Of a DNA stretch of 64,000 nucleotides, positions 35,855 through 45,651 are shown in pieces. Under the pieces are notes generated by a model. The model was not told where the DNA came from. It saw only the letters and a list, made by a program, of their open reading frames with translations, and did not search any database. The position numbers and the translations under genes are program-made. Source of the DNA: Planctomycetaceae bacterium (GTDB lineage: Bacteria; Planctomycetota; Planctomycetia; Pirellulales; Pirellulaceae). The stretch spans positions 1 through 64,000 of the forward strand of contig WFWZ01000004.1 of assembly GCA_015490875.1 (NCBI GenBank), read 5' to 3'. How positions within the stretch are numbered: position 1 is the stretch's first letter; each line of letters begins with the position of its first letter.

Positions 35855-36415
35855 CTAGCAGTGGCCCTTCCCAGTGTCAAGGACGACTGCCCGCACACGC
35901 TCCACAAACTCCCGCCGCCGCGTGGAGTCGGCGATTCCCTCCTCGTCCTCCACCGGCACTTCGGGCCACCCCCGCTGCAATTCCTCGGCGAAAAGCCCTC
36001 TCCCGCGAGCCGCCATGCTTCCGTCGAGCTCGACGACACGCACCCCTCGCAGGCCGCAACTGGGGGATCGCGACTTGAGAACAAACCCGGCCACTCCTTC
36101 GGCAAGCAGCGTCTCGATGCGAGCTCGGGCATACCCTCGCATCGGTGCCGTCCAATCGCGGCCACTCCGGCTTCCCAGCAGCCGGATGCCGCCTTCCGTC
36201 TCCGTCAACTCGATCGTTTCTCGAGGCACCCCCATCCCGAGTTCCACTTCTGGACAGAGAGCGACGATCCGAAACTCCGAAGCCAACGCCACGACCGGCG
36301 CCGACCGCCGGTCGCCTCCGTCATACCGGACCGCCTCCCCCAGAAGGCACGCGGAGACGGCAATGACTTTTCGTCCTCGCGTCTCGGAAACACCACCCGT
36401 CGAGCTACCGGTCAT
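35855..36415 (-). CDS. DUF523 domain protein
   Basis: 186 residues from the preferred start. It contains the DUF523 signatures: VSACLLGEAVRYDGG at the N-terminus, CPEVELGMGVPRE, LKSRSPSCG with conserved Cys, and GRGLFAEEL near the C-terminus. Conserved cysteines suggest metal or cluster binding, but the family has no established activity (some DUF523 relatives are linked to tRNA 2-thiolation, not shown here). The ATG at 36415 overlaps the end of the HerA-like gene by 11 bp, indicating translational coupling; a longer frame to 36463 overlaps more. Confidence 0.85.
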   Translation of the reverse strand: MTGSSTGGVSETRGRKVIAVSACLLGEAVRYDGGDRRSAPVVALASEFRIVALCPEVELGMGVPRETIELTETEGGIRLLGSRSGRDWTAPMRGYARARIETLLAEGVAGFVLKSRSPSCGLRGVRVVELDGSMAARGRGLFAEELQRGWPEVPVEDEEGIADSTRRREFVERVRAVVLDTGKGHC

Positions 36416-38897
36416 CGCCGAGCCACTCCGCTGCAAATGCCGGGTGCCAGTCTCCTTGCTCATCGGCGCGATACGGCAGCCAGATGATGCCGACTCGCTC
36501 CACCGCCAGATCCTTCTTGATTGACTTCAGGAGTAACGACTCCAGCGGCAGCGTATCGGCGTGATAGGTCCGGCGCACCTTTTCCAACTGTTGCTGGAGC
36601 TCCTGCGAGAGCGCTTCGAGTTTCTCACGCGCCTCCGCCAAAGCGGCTTTCGCACGCCGCACATCCGCCCACTCTTTGGCGGCGCGGCTTCCTTTGCGAG
36701 CCGACGAGGCGACACGGCTGACGTTCCGCCGGCTCGCCAGTTTGCGCCCGAACAGCGCTTCCAAGATGGCCGATCCAAGGGACACGGATGTATCTACCAC
36801 CTTGTCGGTCGCCTGGTGACGTTCGCGAGCCACACGCTGCTCGGCCTTGCGCACGCGTTCTCGGGCCGACTCGATGCGCTTGGCATAGCGTTCTCGCAAC
36901 GCCGCCAACTTCTGATCGCGCAGCTCCCTCGCCACCTGATCCGCTCGAAGTCGAAAGTCCTCTTCGGACTCTTCCGGGCGCGAATAGAGTTTCAGGGGCG
37001 GGCACTTCCAGACCACAAGCCGTTCGTTGCGATAAAACCAGTCCTTCAACTGGCGGCTCCAACGGCGATAGTGGTCCGCGTCGCGCAGAGCATCGGGCAG
37101 TTCGGCAAACGCGATATCCTCTTGAGGCTGCTTGAGCAACTCCGGGAGAGGCCTGCGCAGAACGTGAGCGCGACTCCATACGTCCTCGTCGCTCGGTTCG
37201 GAAATCATTACCACCGCGTGACGCTCCAGCCACGCGTCGACATCGTAGGTGGCTCGGACGAAATGAAGCTTGGCCGTCCCCAAGAGTGCCGGGTGATAAA
37301 CGAGTGCGCCGTTCGACGGGGGCGTACCGGAAACCGGCACGTAGCCGAGAGCGACTCCCCGGGGCAACCGAGGACGATCGTGGCTGCCTCCCGGTTCGGC
37401 CCGCACCGGCACAGGTGACGGAGACTTCTCCACCGACCGGGCTTTCGTTTCCGTCTCCCGGACACGCTTCCGATCGGCCATCAACGTCTTGATTTGTTCG
37501 CGTGACAGGGGGCCGCGCAGGTAGGAAAGCGCCCAGCGAGTCTGAAACAAAATCGGCCGGTCTTCGTGGACATTGTTTAGCAAGAATGTGCGCTTGCCGA
37601 GCCCCGAAAGGATTTGGTCGAGTTGCTGGCGGTCGATCGACTTGCCCGATTGGACAGAGGCCCCTTCGAGTCCGTCCAGGACGCGCTCCTTGTCCCGCTG
37701 CGTCTGGAGTCGTCCCAGAAACCACGTGCCGCAGTTGGACAGCCCGCGATAATCCAAGTCGACCGGGTTCTGAGTCGCCAGAACGATGCCCAGACCGTAG
37801 GCACGGGCTTGTTTGAGCAGCGTCAACATGGGGCGCTTTGTCGGCGGCTCGGCCACCGGCGGAAAGTAACCGAACACTTCGTCCATGTAGAAGAGGGCTC
37901 GCAACGACGGCGTCCCCGGTTGCGAACGCATCCACGCCAGGAGTCGGTTCAACAAGATCGTCACGAAGAATGTCCGTTCCCGTTCCGAAAGATGCGCCAC
38001 CGACAGAATGGAAATGCGGGGTTTGCCGCCGGGGCCGTAAAGAAGCCTGGCGACGTCGAGCGGTTCACCCTCGAGCCACCCTGCGAATGTAGGTGAAGCC
38101 AAGAGAGCGTTGAACGTCATCGCCAATTGCATGCGCGCTTTGGGTGGAAAGAACTGATCGACGTCGAGCACCCCGATGCGCGTAAAGGACGGCTGTTGAA
38201 CCTCGGCAATCAACCGAGCCAGGTCGACGTCCCGCCCCTGCTTCCATTCTTCCTCGAGTATCTTAGCGATCAGCACGAATTCGCGGCTGCTCACCGGATC
38301 GGCTTCGATGTCGAGCAAGGCGAGGAGGCCGGCGGTCGACGTGGCGATTTGCTCGCGAAAGGCGTCGGCGTCATCGCGAATGGCCGGAGACGGCGCCGCA
38401 AAGGAACTCAGGATCGATAGCGGCAGGCCGATCTGACTGCCCGGTGTGTAGATGGCCAGATCGACCGACTCGCGGAAACGACGAATCCGATCTCCATCCT
38501 GCCCCCACTCGGCCAGCCCCTTCTTCCACTTCTCCGCTTCGGCTGCCGCGTAGGAGTCAACCTCCATCCCCGCCTGCGCCGCGGCCGCCGGATCGACCCA
38601 GGGTCGAAAATCGTCGGGGAGCAGGTCGGGAAAGGTCAAAAGCAGATTGCCGAGGTCTCCCTTCGGATCGACGGCGATGGCGGGAATCCCGTCGATGCCG
38701 GCTTCCTCCAACAGGCTGAGACAGAGCCCCGTCTTGCCGCTACCAGTCATGCCGACGCAGAGGGCGTGCGTCGTGAGGTCTTGGCTGTCGTATAAGAGAT
38801 ACTCGCCGGCCCTGTCCGCCGGGCTACCTGGTTCAGAGCCGGGTGAGCCGACCGTCTTTCCCAAGTAGAACGCGCCGAGAAGTTCAAAAGGTTGCAT
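36405..38897 (-). CDS. HerA/DUF87-like ATPase, large form
   Basis: 830 residues, cytoplasmic. Walker A GMTGSGKT (49-56) and Walker B-like LRALFYMDEVFGYFPP, then LLKQARAYGLGIVLATQNPVDL (sensor/Arg-finger region), are those of HerA/VirB4-type hexameric DNA-pumping ATPases. The C-terminal half is a long charged helical region (LREKYAKRIESARERV-type coiled coil, about 660-800) that is not part of HerA itself. Unlike HerA repair operons there is no NurA nuclease next to it. It is followed by the DUF523 gene with overlapping ends. Confidence 0.82.
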   Translation of the reverse strand: MQPFELLGAFYLGKTVGSPGSEPGSPADRAGEYLLYDSQDLTTHALCVGMTGSGKTGLCLSLLEEAGIDGIPAIAVDPKGDLGNLLLTFPDLLPDDFRPWVDPAAAAQAGMEVDSYAAAEAEKWKKGLAEWGQDGDRIRRFRESVDLAIYTPGSQIGLPLSILSSFAAPSPAIRDDADAFREQIATSTAGLLALLDIEADPVSSREFVLIAKILEEEWKQGRDVDLARLIAEVQQPSFTRIGVLDVDQFFPPKARMQLAMTFNALLASPTFAGWLEGEPLDVARLLYGPGGKPRISILSVAHLSERERTFFVTILLNRLLAWMRSQPGTPSLRALFYMDEVFGYFPPVAEPPTKRPMLTLLKQARAYGLGIVLATQNPVDLDYRGLSNCGTWFLGRLQTQRDKERVLDGLEGASVQSGKSIDRQQLDQILSGLGKRTFLLNNVHEDRPILFQTRWALSYLRGPLSREQIKTLMADRKRVRETETKARSVEKSPSPVPVRAEPGGSHDRPRLPRGVALGYVPVSGTPPSNGALVYHPALLGTAKLHFVRATYDVDAWLERHAVVMISEPSDEDVWSRAHVLRRPLPELLKQPQEDIAFAELPDALRDADHYRRWSRQLKDWFYRNERLVVWKCPPLKLYSRPEESEEDFRLRADQVARELRDQKLAALRERYAKRIESARERVRKAEQRVARERHQATDKVVDTSVSLGSAILEALFGRKLASRRNVSRVASSARKGSRAAKEWADVRRAKAALAEAREKLEALSQELQQQLEKVRRTYHADTLPLESLLLKSIKKDLAVERVGIIWLPYRADEQGDWHPAFAAEWLGDDR

Positions 38898-39006
38898 ACG
38901 CCGTCCATGCTCGAGGAGTTGTCAACTCGATCCCGCGTGGATCCTATTGTGACAACCGCCGGCAGGTCGGACAACGAGGGGGGAGCGAACCGGCCTGGGA
39001 CCGGAG

Positions 39007-40011
39007 TTACTCGCGAGCCAGCGTCTTCTCACGATGACGGCGATCGGCCGTCCGGTCCGACTCAACCTTCAACTGCACGCGATAGATGCTCGTGGATGCT
39101 GTCACCGCTCGCCCTCGCGTCTGCGTCTTGCAGATGGAACCGTTCTTGCACGCACAGATGCTCGTCTGAAAGACTAGATCATCGTGATTGAATCGGTCGG
39201 CATCCCACAGTTGCACACCGATGGCCGTGCCCCGGCGGACGCGAAACAAGACAGCACCTCGCGTCCAGCGGTCTCCATCATTGAGCTTGCCGATGTCGAA
39301 CTTGCGACGCTGGCCATCCTCTGTCACGGCGACAAGGTAAACCCGGTCGCTCATCGCCATACTTTCGCTCTCGAGGCACTCAATCGATTCAAGCCGCACG
39401 ACGACGCGATCGTCCTCCTTCACTTTGCCGGCTTTCAAGAGCGGGCAACGCCGCCACGGATAAGGCAGGCTGTCCATGGACGTCAGTCGCTTGGGATTGC
39501 GCTCTGCCAGATCATCGAGCAGTCCTTCGACCTGGTAGTGGAAATGCGAGGGCGTAGCGAGGCCGGCGTAGCGAGCCAAGTCGATGGCAAAGGTGACACA
39601 ATCGTGAGCGCCCAAAACGTAAAGGTCGTCTCCGTACTGGCGACGCACGCGCAATTCGGCTTGAGCGAGACGTTTTGCATCAACGCGAAAGCGAACATAT
39701 CTTTCGATCTGCCATTCGATGCTGGTCGTATCGACCGCTCCATCGGCCAACACCTTGTACTTGAACTCGGGCCCAAAACCGACCCACCGAGGCTTGTGCC
39801 CTGGATACTCGAGTAGACAAGCGACGTGGGAAACGTCGGCCGATTCGTAGGCAATCGTCAAGTAGGCGTGAGGAGATTCAGCCGAGGCAGGAAGGGTCCA
39901 TGCCAGCAAGCAGACGGCAACGCTACTCCAACAACGTCTTGTCCATTTCGATCGGAAAACGGACACATCCGATGCGGCCTGGCCGGACAATCGCACACGC
40001 GCACCTCTCAT
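39007..40011 (-). CDS. Exported conserved hypothetical protein with NlpC/P60-like Cys-His features
   Basis: 334 residues. A charged start followed by a hydrophobic stretch and ASAESP suggests an export signal ending near residue 45. The segment VLGAHDCVTFAIDLARYAGL (about 150-170), with His two residues before Cys, recalls the active-site helix of papain-like NlpC/P60 or DUF4105-type enzymes. The C-terminal 140 residues are beta-rich and unrecognised. Peptidase function is speculative. Start chosen at the longest ORF; ATGs inside the signal are possible. Confidence 0.55.
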   Translation of the reverse strand: MRGARVRLSGQAASDVSVFRSKWTRRCWSSVAVCLLAWTLPASAESPHAYLTIAYESADVSHVACLLEYPGHKPRWVGFGPEFKYKVLADGAVDTTSIEWQIERYVRFRVDAKRLAQAELRVRRQYGDDLYVLGAHDCVTFAIDLARYAGLATPSHFHYQVEGLLDDLAERNPKRLTSMDSLPYPWRRCPLLKAGKVKEDDRVVVRLESIECLESESMAMSDRVYLVAVTEDGQRRKFDIGKLNDGDRWTRGAVLFRVRRGTAIGVQLWDADRFNHDDLVFQTSICACKNGSICKTQTRGRAVTASTSIYRVQLKVESDRTADRRHREKTLARE

Positions 40012-40172
40012 GTGCTGACTCCTCGCATCGACACGATCTCACGGTCCCAAAACGTCGGCTGTTATTGTAGCGCCTGTCCGACCGATGGCAAATCGGCGCC
40101 GCGCCGCGGTCGTGGCAATGTCTTGTGCGTCAACGAGTTCCCGACCTTTTGCGAATTCGTGGATCAGTCCGC

Positions 40173-40835
40173 CTACAGGACTCCATACTTGGCAAACGCA
40201 TCGGTAGCTTTCATCCCTTGCCGGATGGCATCGCGGACTTCGTTTTCTGCATGGATTTTTTCCCAGGCGCGTGCGAGTACTTCCGGCTCAACTTCGGGAG
40301 GCACGACGACGACGCCATCGGTGTCGGCCAGGACGAGTGCTCCCGGGGGGAACACGACCCCTCCGACTTCGACGGGCACATCGATGTCGACGACCCGCTG
40401 GCGGTGCAAGCTGTCGTAGGGTGAGGTGCCTCGAGCCCAACACGCAAAGCCCATCGTCGCCATTTTCGCGACGTCGCGGACGGCACCATCGACGAGCGCT
40501 CCGACGCAGCCTCGGTTCATTGCTGCTTGAGTCAGCAACTCGCCCCAGATGCCCGACCGCATCGAACCTGCGGCGGCGGCGATGATCACATCATCGGGAC
40601 GGCAACTATCGACGGCTTGCAACTCGAGTGCGTACGGCTGGGGGTCTTCGTGCGCCATGTCGACCCATAGCGTTGTTTTGCAGCGGCCGGCGAGCAGCTT
40701 CGAGCCCGTGACCTGCCGCCACGCAATGCGCGGCGACTGATGGCGATAACCAAGTTGGTCGAGCACGTCGCAAACAACAGCGACATAAAACGATTCACGG
40801 ATTTGCGCAAGCGATATCGATTCGGGAGTAGGCAT
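40173..40835 (-). CDS. RraA family protein (HMG/CHA aldolase-like)
   Basis: 220 residues. The RraA/MenG-like fold is recognisable from VVCDVLDQLGYRHQSPRI near the start, GSMRSGIWGELLTQAAMNRGCVGALVDGAVRD in the centre (substrate and metal site) and FPPGALVLADTDGVVVVPPE towards the end. Such proteins are 4-hydroxy-4-methyl-2-oxoglutarate aldolases or oxaloacetate decarboxylases. Homology starts at MPTPES (40835), so the longer frame is rejected. It is divergent from the M81-type gene (128-bp gap), which suggests joint regulation. Confidence 0.88.
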   Translation of the reverse strand: MPTPESISLAQIRESFYVAVVCDVLDQLGYRHQSPRIAWRQVTGSKLLAGRCKTTLWVDMAHEDPQPYALELQAVDSCRPDDVIIAAAAGSMRSGIWGELLTQAAMNRGCVGALVDGAVRDVAKMATMGFACWARGTSPYDSLHRQRVVDIDVPVEVGGVVFPPGALVLADTDGVVVVPPEVEPEVLARAWEKIHAENEVRDAIRQGMKATDAFAKYGVL

Positions 40836-40963
40836 CGTGCAAGCCTTGCAAGCAACAAGTTCCTCGGCCTTGGCCGTTGCGGGAGTACCCGTCTCCGGAC
40901 GGCGCTCATACAATAGTCGCTACGAGTCCGTTTCGTTACCCATGTGGAGCATCTGAGGAGGTC

Positions 40964-42478
40964 ATGGCTGGGCGGTATCGGGTTGGCATCATTGCCCTGC
41001 AACATGAGTCGAATACATTTCTGGATCGAACCACATCCCTGAGAGATTTCGAAGCCGACGTGCTAGCGAGGGGAGATCGTGTCGTCGAGGTCTTCCAAGC
41101 GACGCATCACGAGGTCGGCGGATTCCTGGAAGGATTGGCTGCCGAGTCGCTGGAAGCCGTGCCGCTACTCGCGGCGCGAGCTCTTCCCGGCGGAATCATC
41201 GAGACGGCTACGGCGCAGCGGCTACTGGAAGAGGTGGAGCGAGCCGCCGAGCAGGCTCGAGGACTTGACGGGCTACTCGTGGCTCCCCACGGCGCAGCGG
41301 TGAGCCAGATCGCCCCTGACTTCGATGGTGCGTGGCTTTCGCGACTTCGCGAGATGGTCGGAGCCGACATGCCCATCGTCGCGACGCTCGATTTGCACGC
41401 CAATCTTTCGGCTCGTATGGTCCGCTCGTGCCAGGCCATGATCGCGTACCACACCAACCCGCACCTTGATCAGCGGGCTCGTGGAATCGAAGCGGCCAAG
41501 CGTCTGGCCGAATCGCTTCGATCCGGGCGCCCCCTTACGCAAGTCGCCGCCCTCCTTCCGATGGCGGTGGGGCTGGCGAAACAGAACACCAGTGAAGAAC
41601 CGTGTCGTTCGCTCTTCTCGGCGGCGACCGCAGCTGAACGAGATGCCATCCTCTCGGTCAGTCCCCTGCTGGGTTTTCCTTACGCAGATGTCCCGGAAAT
41701 GGGCAGCAGCCTGATTGTCGTGGCCAACGACGACCGCACCGCAGCGCAAGGGACGTGCGAAGAGCTGGCTCGCTCGTGGTGGGAGCGCCGAGCCGAGTTC
41801 GACTCCCAGGGGTTGTCTCCGGAGGAAGCAGTGGAACGCGCGTCAACTCTGCCGGGGCCTGTCGGGCTGCTTGACATGGGGGACAACGTGGGAGGAGGCT
41901 CACCGGGCGATGGAACGATCATCGCTCGCGTGATCCTCGAGCGCGATGGCCCTCCGTCGGTCGTCTGCCTTTACGACCCCGAAGCGGTACAGGAAGTGGC
42001 GTCGATGGAGATCGGATCGCGGGTGGAAAACTGGATCGTCGGCGCCAAGTGCGATCGGCGGCACGGTGAACCTCTGTCGGTCTCAGGAACGCTGATCGCC
42101 AAGACCGATGGCACGTTTCAGGAAACCGAGGTGCGTCACGGAGGCAAATCAGATTATGACATGGGTCCTACGGTGGTGGTCAAATCCGACCGTGGCCTGA
42201 CGTTAGTTGTGCATTCGCATCGGACGCCTCCTTTCAGCGCCGGTCAGATCACGTCCACGGGACTGGATCCTAGCCAGTTTCAGATCATCATTTTGAAAGG
42301 CGTACAGGCACCTGTCGCCGCCTACACCCCCATCTGTCGCTCCTTCTTGCGCGTCAACACGCCGGGGGTGACGACGACCGACCTGCACCGACTCGAGTAC
42401 CGCCATCGGCGACACCCCTTGTATCCGCTCGAGGAGTCCGCGAGTTGGCACGATGTCGTATTCGTCGAAGGAGCGTAA
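40964..42478 (+). CDS. M81 family metallopeptidase (MlrC/DUF1485-like)
   Basis: 504 residues. IIALQHESNTF (N-terminal metal-binding His region), LVAPHGAAVSQ, ATLDLHANLS and the C-terminal half GDNVGGGSPGDGT match the M81/MlrC family, named for microcystin-degrading MlrC but found widely with unknown substrates. No export signal is seen. GAGGAGGTC directly upstream decides the ATG at 40964. It is divergent to the RraA-type gene; such pairs occur in catabolic loci for hydroxy or oxo acids (inference). Confidence 0.9.
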   Translation: MAGRYRVGIIALQHESNTFLDRTTSLRDFEADVLARGDRVVEVFQATHHEVGGFLEGLAAESLEAVPLLAARALPGGIIETATAQRLLEEVERAAEQARGLDGLLVAPHGAAVSQIAPDFDGAWLSRLREMVGADMPIVATLDLHANLSARMVRSCQAMIAYHTNPHLDQRARGIEAAKRLAESLRSGRPLTQVAALLPMAVGLAKQNTSEEPCRSLFSAATAAERDAILSVSPLLGFPYADVPEMGSSLIVVANDDRTAAQGTCEELARSWWERRAEFDSQGLSPEEAVERASTLPGPVGLLDMGDNVGGGSPGDGTIIARVILERDGPPSVVCLYDPEAVQEVASMEIGSRVENWIVGAKCDRRHGEPLSVSGTLIAKTDGTFQETEVRHGGKSDYDMGPTVVVKSDRGLTLVVHSHRTPPFSAGQITSTGLDPSQFQIIILKGVQAPVAAYTPICRSFLRVNTPGVTTTDLHRLEYRHRRHPLYPLEESASWHDVVFVEGA

Positions 42479-42679
42479 CCCTGCCGCTCACGATGACGAA
42501 CCTTGCAGCTACAATCCGCATAATCCTTCTTTTTTGCTCACCGCGCCCGGAAAGTAAGTCGGTGCGGCCACCGTCAAGGCACCAACGGCGAGCTACGTTT
42601 TCTTGACGTAAGTCACCGGTAGAATGGAGCCCGTGGGTGACATGTTGGGGGCAGTGGTTCGTAACCGAGGAGCCAAACC

Positions 42680-43201
42680 GTGGGGACGAAGGGCTTTTTC
42701 TTGTTTTCGCAGCGAGCATCCGAGATCGACGTGGCCGGTCGCCTGGCGCGTCTGGTCAACCTGACGACGCCCAACATGCTGTTAAACGGTGAAGAGCGGC
42801 GTTCTGACACCCGCGCTAACCGCTCCCTTCCCGTACTGCTCGCCCCATGGGAAAACGACGAGCCGGTCGTGGAGGAAACGACCGTTGCCATTACCAAGGA
42901 CCTGGGCGGCACGGGCGTCAGCGTGCTCCTGCGTCAGCCGCTTCGAATGGACGCGTTGGTACTCGGCTTCTGGATGCCAGACGAGCCGGGAAACCCGGTC
43001 GACGGTTCACCTCTTTTTGTCCGTGCCCACGTCGTGACGAACACGCCTTTGGGAGGTGGGTTTTGGCAATGCGGGTTGGAAGTAGACGAGATCCTCTTGG
43101 AAGCCGACTATCCGCAACTCGAAAAGCTGGCGCCTCGCATGCAACAGATGGCACCACCTCGCCGCGCACTCGACGCCGACGACAACCTTCCGGAAATCTG
43201 A
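42680..43201 (+). CDS. PilZ-like domain protein (tentative), GTG start
   Basis: 173 residues. ERRSDTRANRSLPVLLAPWE followed by ITKDLGGTGVSVLLRQPL has the RxxxR...(D/N)xxxxG layout of PilZ domains, which bind cyclic di-GMP and are often degenerate in planctomycetes. The family call is tentative. The start is GTG at 42680, supported by GAGGAG 8-9 nt upstream. No signal or membrane segment. Intergenic gaps on both sides make it monocistronic. Confidence 0.55.
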   Translation: MGTKGFFLFSQRASEIDVAGRLARLVNLTTPNMLLNGEERRSDTRANRSLPVLLAPWENDEPVVEETTVAITKDLGGTGVSVLLRQPLRMDALVLGFWMPDEPGNPVDGSPLFVRAHVVTNTPLGGGFWQCGLEVDEILLEADYPQLEKLAPRMQQMAPPRRALDADDNLPEI

Positions 43202-43245
43202 GCTGAATGTGAGCTATCGGAGCTACGCTGGCTCCCAGGCCTTCT

Positions 43246-44976
43246 TCAGTCCCACCACCACTGTTCCGGCGGCACTTTCTCGCGGCGCTCGGCATCCCGA
43301 TATCGTCCGGCCAACTCACCGTAGGGATCGGGTCGGAAGTCGTGGGCCTGCCGCCACTGCCGGCCGTTCACTTGCACGCCGCCGCTGACTGCCGTGATGA
43401 TACGGCCGTTGGGAAAGCGGCGATGGAGCACCACGGTTTGCACGGTCTTCGGTTCAGGGCCCCGTCGGATCGGGCAGCGCTGAGCATCGAGGAAAAAGTC
43501 TCCATTCCAGTCGATGCGTTCCGCCATGATTTCCTCGTGGCAGATGGCGGCCACGAGTGCCCACTGCATGACGTTGCGCAGGTCGGCATAGACCGGATAT
43601 CGCTTGGCGAGGCGATCGAGATAACGGGTGAAGTTCGCAGCGAACTGGACATTGTGCGGGTCGCGGCGCCCGACCGACTGGGGTTTGCCCGCCGCATCGA
43701 TGAGAGGATTTTCACTCTGGAGTTGCACCGGCTGGTCGGGCAATTGGAACGCCAGATTGTCTGCACTCACATGCACTGGCTTATCGGCCAGCGTGAACCA
43801 CCAGCGGAGCACCTGATTGGCAGAGGTTGTCTTTGAGGACGCCAGCAATTCGACATAGCTGGGCACGCCGAAAACCGACTCTTCGAGCCCCACACCGATC
43901 CGTTTCATGTGGTAGTCGGCTTCGAAGATGACGGAGGCCAGGCGAGACCGAGCGTCGATGCCTTGGACGACAAGGTCCTGTTCGCCCAACACTTGCTGCA
44001 GTCTCTCGGCCCATTGCCGACGGTCTCCGTCGATCCCATCCTTCCTCGCCCGCTTCAACCAGTCGGCTGCTCGGCGCAGGTTGGCCGGCCGAGGCTCGAT
44101 CGAACAATAGAACCCTTCCGAACTCGCCCAGGCATTACGCCACACTTCGATCCAGTCGTCCAACCACAACGTCGGTTCGCCAGTAGTGACACTAACGTGT
44201 CGTCCATCTTCCGAAAGTCGCCATCCATCGGCGGGACCGGCAATCACGACATCTCCCGTTTCCGGATAAAAGAACAAGTGGGTGATCCGATGAAGGCCGG
44301 CCATGTGGAGCATCGCGGGGGTGGGGGGCAACCCTTGAGCGACCCGGAGGGCCAAATGCCGTTCCAGACGCGTCAGAGAAACCTTTCGGAACGGGCTGCG
44401 CCGTCGGACATTTCGGTTGCCCGAATCAGCGAGTGCCGAGTGGCGCCGCTCCCCTAGACGCTCGAGCGAAACCGGGGGCGGCTGACGCAGTCGGAGTTTG
44501 CCCTTCCCGTTGATGTGTACCCCGAGAGGAAACGGGAACATGCGACCGGTGCCGTCTCCCGTCTCTTCCCAACTATCCGGATCGATGACCTCGCGAATCA
44601 GATCCATCAACGTTTGGAAGTCGGCGATGACGGCGCCTCCGCGACCGGCTGAAGCCGCCCCGACAGGGCCGAACCCGGCGGACGGGAAACGGCCGCCATA
44701 CTCGCCCAGTGTCCGCGCGGCTCCCGATGCGGCGCCTCCAGCCAACTGCGCTTGGAGCAATTGCCACCGCAGGGCGTCGCGCTGATCAGCTGGAGCTTGT
44801 TCGATCCGCTGCCGGGCCAACGAGAACTCGCCGTGGCTCAGGAGCTCGGCAAACGACGGTGCCGGAGGATCACCCGCCCAGAGAACCGGCACGATCGAAA
44901 ACGTGAGGACGACTGCCAGGACGCAGCCGATCTCGACGACATTTCGCCCCAACGTCTTCCGCGTTTCGCCCATCAT
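43246..44976 (-). CDS. DUF1598-like exported conserved hypothetical protein
   Basis: 576 residues with a signal peptide (about 1-34). The N-terminal part is Ala/Gly-rich and helical; from about 130 to the end is a large unknown domain: RLERHLALRVAQGLPPTPAMLHMAGLHRITHLFFYPETGDVVIAGPADGW, then LASVIFEADYHMKRIGVGLEESVFGVPSY, ending in VPPEQWWWD. The middle and C-terminal blocks look like DUF1598, a planctomycete family of unknown function; the match is by eye. No catalytic residues are proposed. Confidence 0.6.
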   Translation of the reverse strand: MMGETRKTLGRNVVEIGCVLAVVLTFSIVPVLWAGDPPAPSFAELLSHGEFSLARQRIEQAPADQRDALRWQLLQAQLAGGAASGAARTLGEYGGRFPSAGFGPVGAASAGRGGAVIADFQTLMDLIREVIDPDSWEETGDGTGRMFPFPLGVHINGKGKLRLRQPPPVSLERLGERRHSALADSGNRNVRRRSPFRKVSLTRLERHLALRVAQGLPPTPAMLHMAGLHRITHLFFYPETGDVVIAGPADGWRLSEDGRHVSVTTGEPTLWLDDWIEVWRNAWASSEGFYCSIEPRPANLRRAADWLKRARKDGIDGDRRQWAERLQQVLGEQDLVVQGIDARSRLASVIFEADYHMKRIGVGLEESVFGVPSYVELLASSKTTSANQVLRWWFTLADKPVHVSADNLAFQLPDQPVQLQSENPLIDAAGKPQSVGRRDPHNVQFAANFTRYLDRLAKRYPVYADLRNVMQWALVAAICHEEIMAERIDWNGDFFLDAQRCPIRRGPEPKTVQTVVLHRRFPNGRIITAVSGGVQVNGRQWRQAHDFRPDPYGELAGRYRDAERREKVPPEQWWWD

Positions 44977-45115
44977 CGCACACCTGAAATCGGGGCCAGA
45001 TCGGTCACGAGCCGGTTCCGGGAGGCCCGAAAGCCGGCTGTCTCCGCCCCTTAGCCTGACCGATTTCGGTGCAATTTGTCAAGAATTGCGGGGATGGGGT
45101 GGTCAGCAAGCCGCT

Positions 45116-45397
45116 TCAGTATCCGATGCTGGGCGGATTGTCGAGCAGGAAATCCCTGGGAGCTCGAGTCGTGTAGTAGGGATAGACGACTTGCGGCGCG
45201 GGAGGAGCTCCCTGCGGGTCGTAGAGATTCCGGTGGTAGCCGTGCGGAACCCGCGGGACTCGGTCAGCACGACGGGCTGCCGCATGGCTGTGGCCGCCGC
45301 CCTGGCAGTGCGGACAGCCGTTTTGCCGCACATTGTGGTGGCAACCGATCGAGGAGCACAGCATGGCGACCGCGATAAACAAGAGCCCGCGTTTCAT
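45116..45397 (-). CDS. Small His/Tyr-rich lipoprotein
   Basis: 93 residues. The N-terminus MKRGLLFIAVAMLCSSIGC is a lipoprotein signal with a lipobox (SSIGC), so the mature protein is a short lipid-anchored peptide rich in His, Gly, Pro and Tyr (CPHCQGGGHSHAAA). Planctomycetes carry many such small lipoproteins of unknown function. The ATG at 45397 starts the signal directly. Confidence 0.6.
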   Translation of the reverse strand: MKRGLLFIAVAMLCSSIGCHHNVRQNGCPHCQGGGHSHAAARRADRVPRVPHGYHRNLYDPQGAPPAPQVVYPYYTTRAPRDFLLDNPPSIGY

Positions 45398-45651
45398 GGT
45401 GATCGTTCCTTGCCAGGATGAGTGACGATGGCGAATGTCTCTGTCGGAAGCCGGTGCCAAGCCACCTTGTCGGTCCATACGGCTCGACGGACTCGAGTGA
45501 GCCAGCGACCGGCCAAGTCGCTAAACCGATCATCGTCCGACTCATCGCGAAAACTGAAACGATCCGCATAAGCCGACTCGAGCGGGCAGCACGGCGCCGG
45601 CAAAACCGCTAAACTCGACGTAGCTTTCCTTCGCCCCAGGGGTACTGGCCG

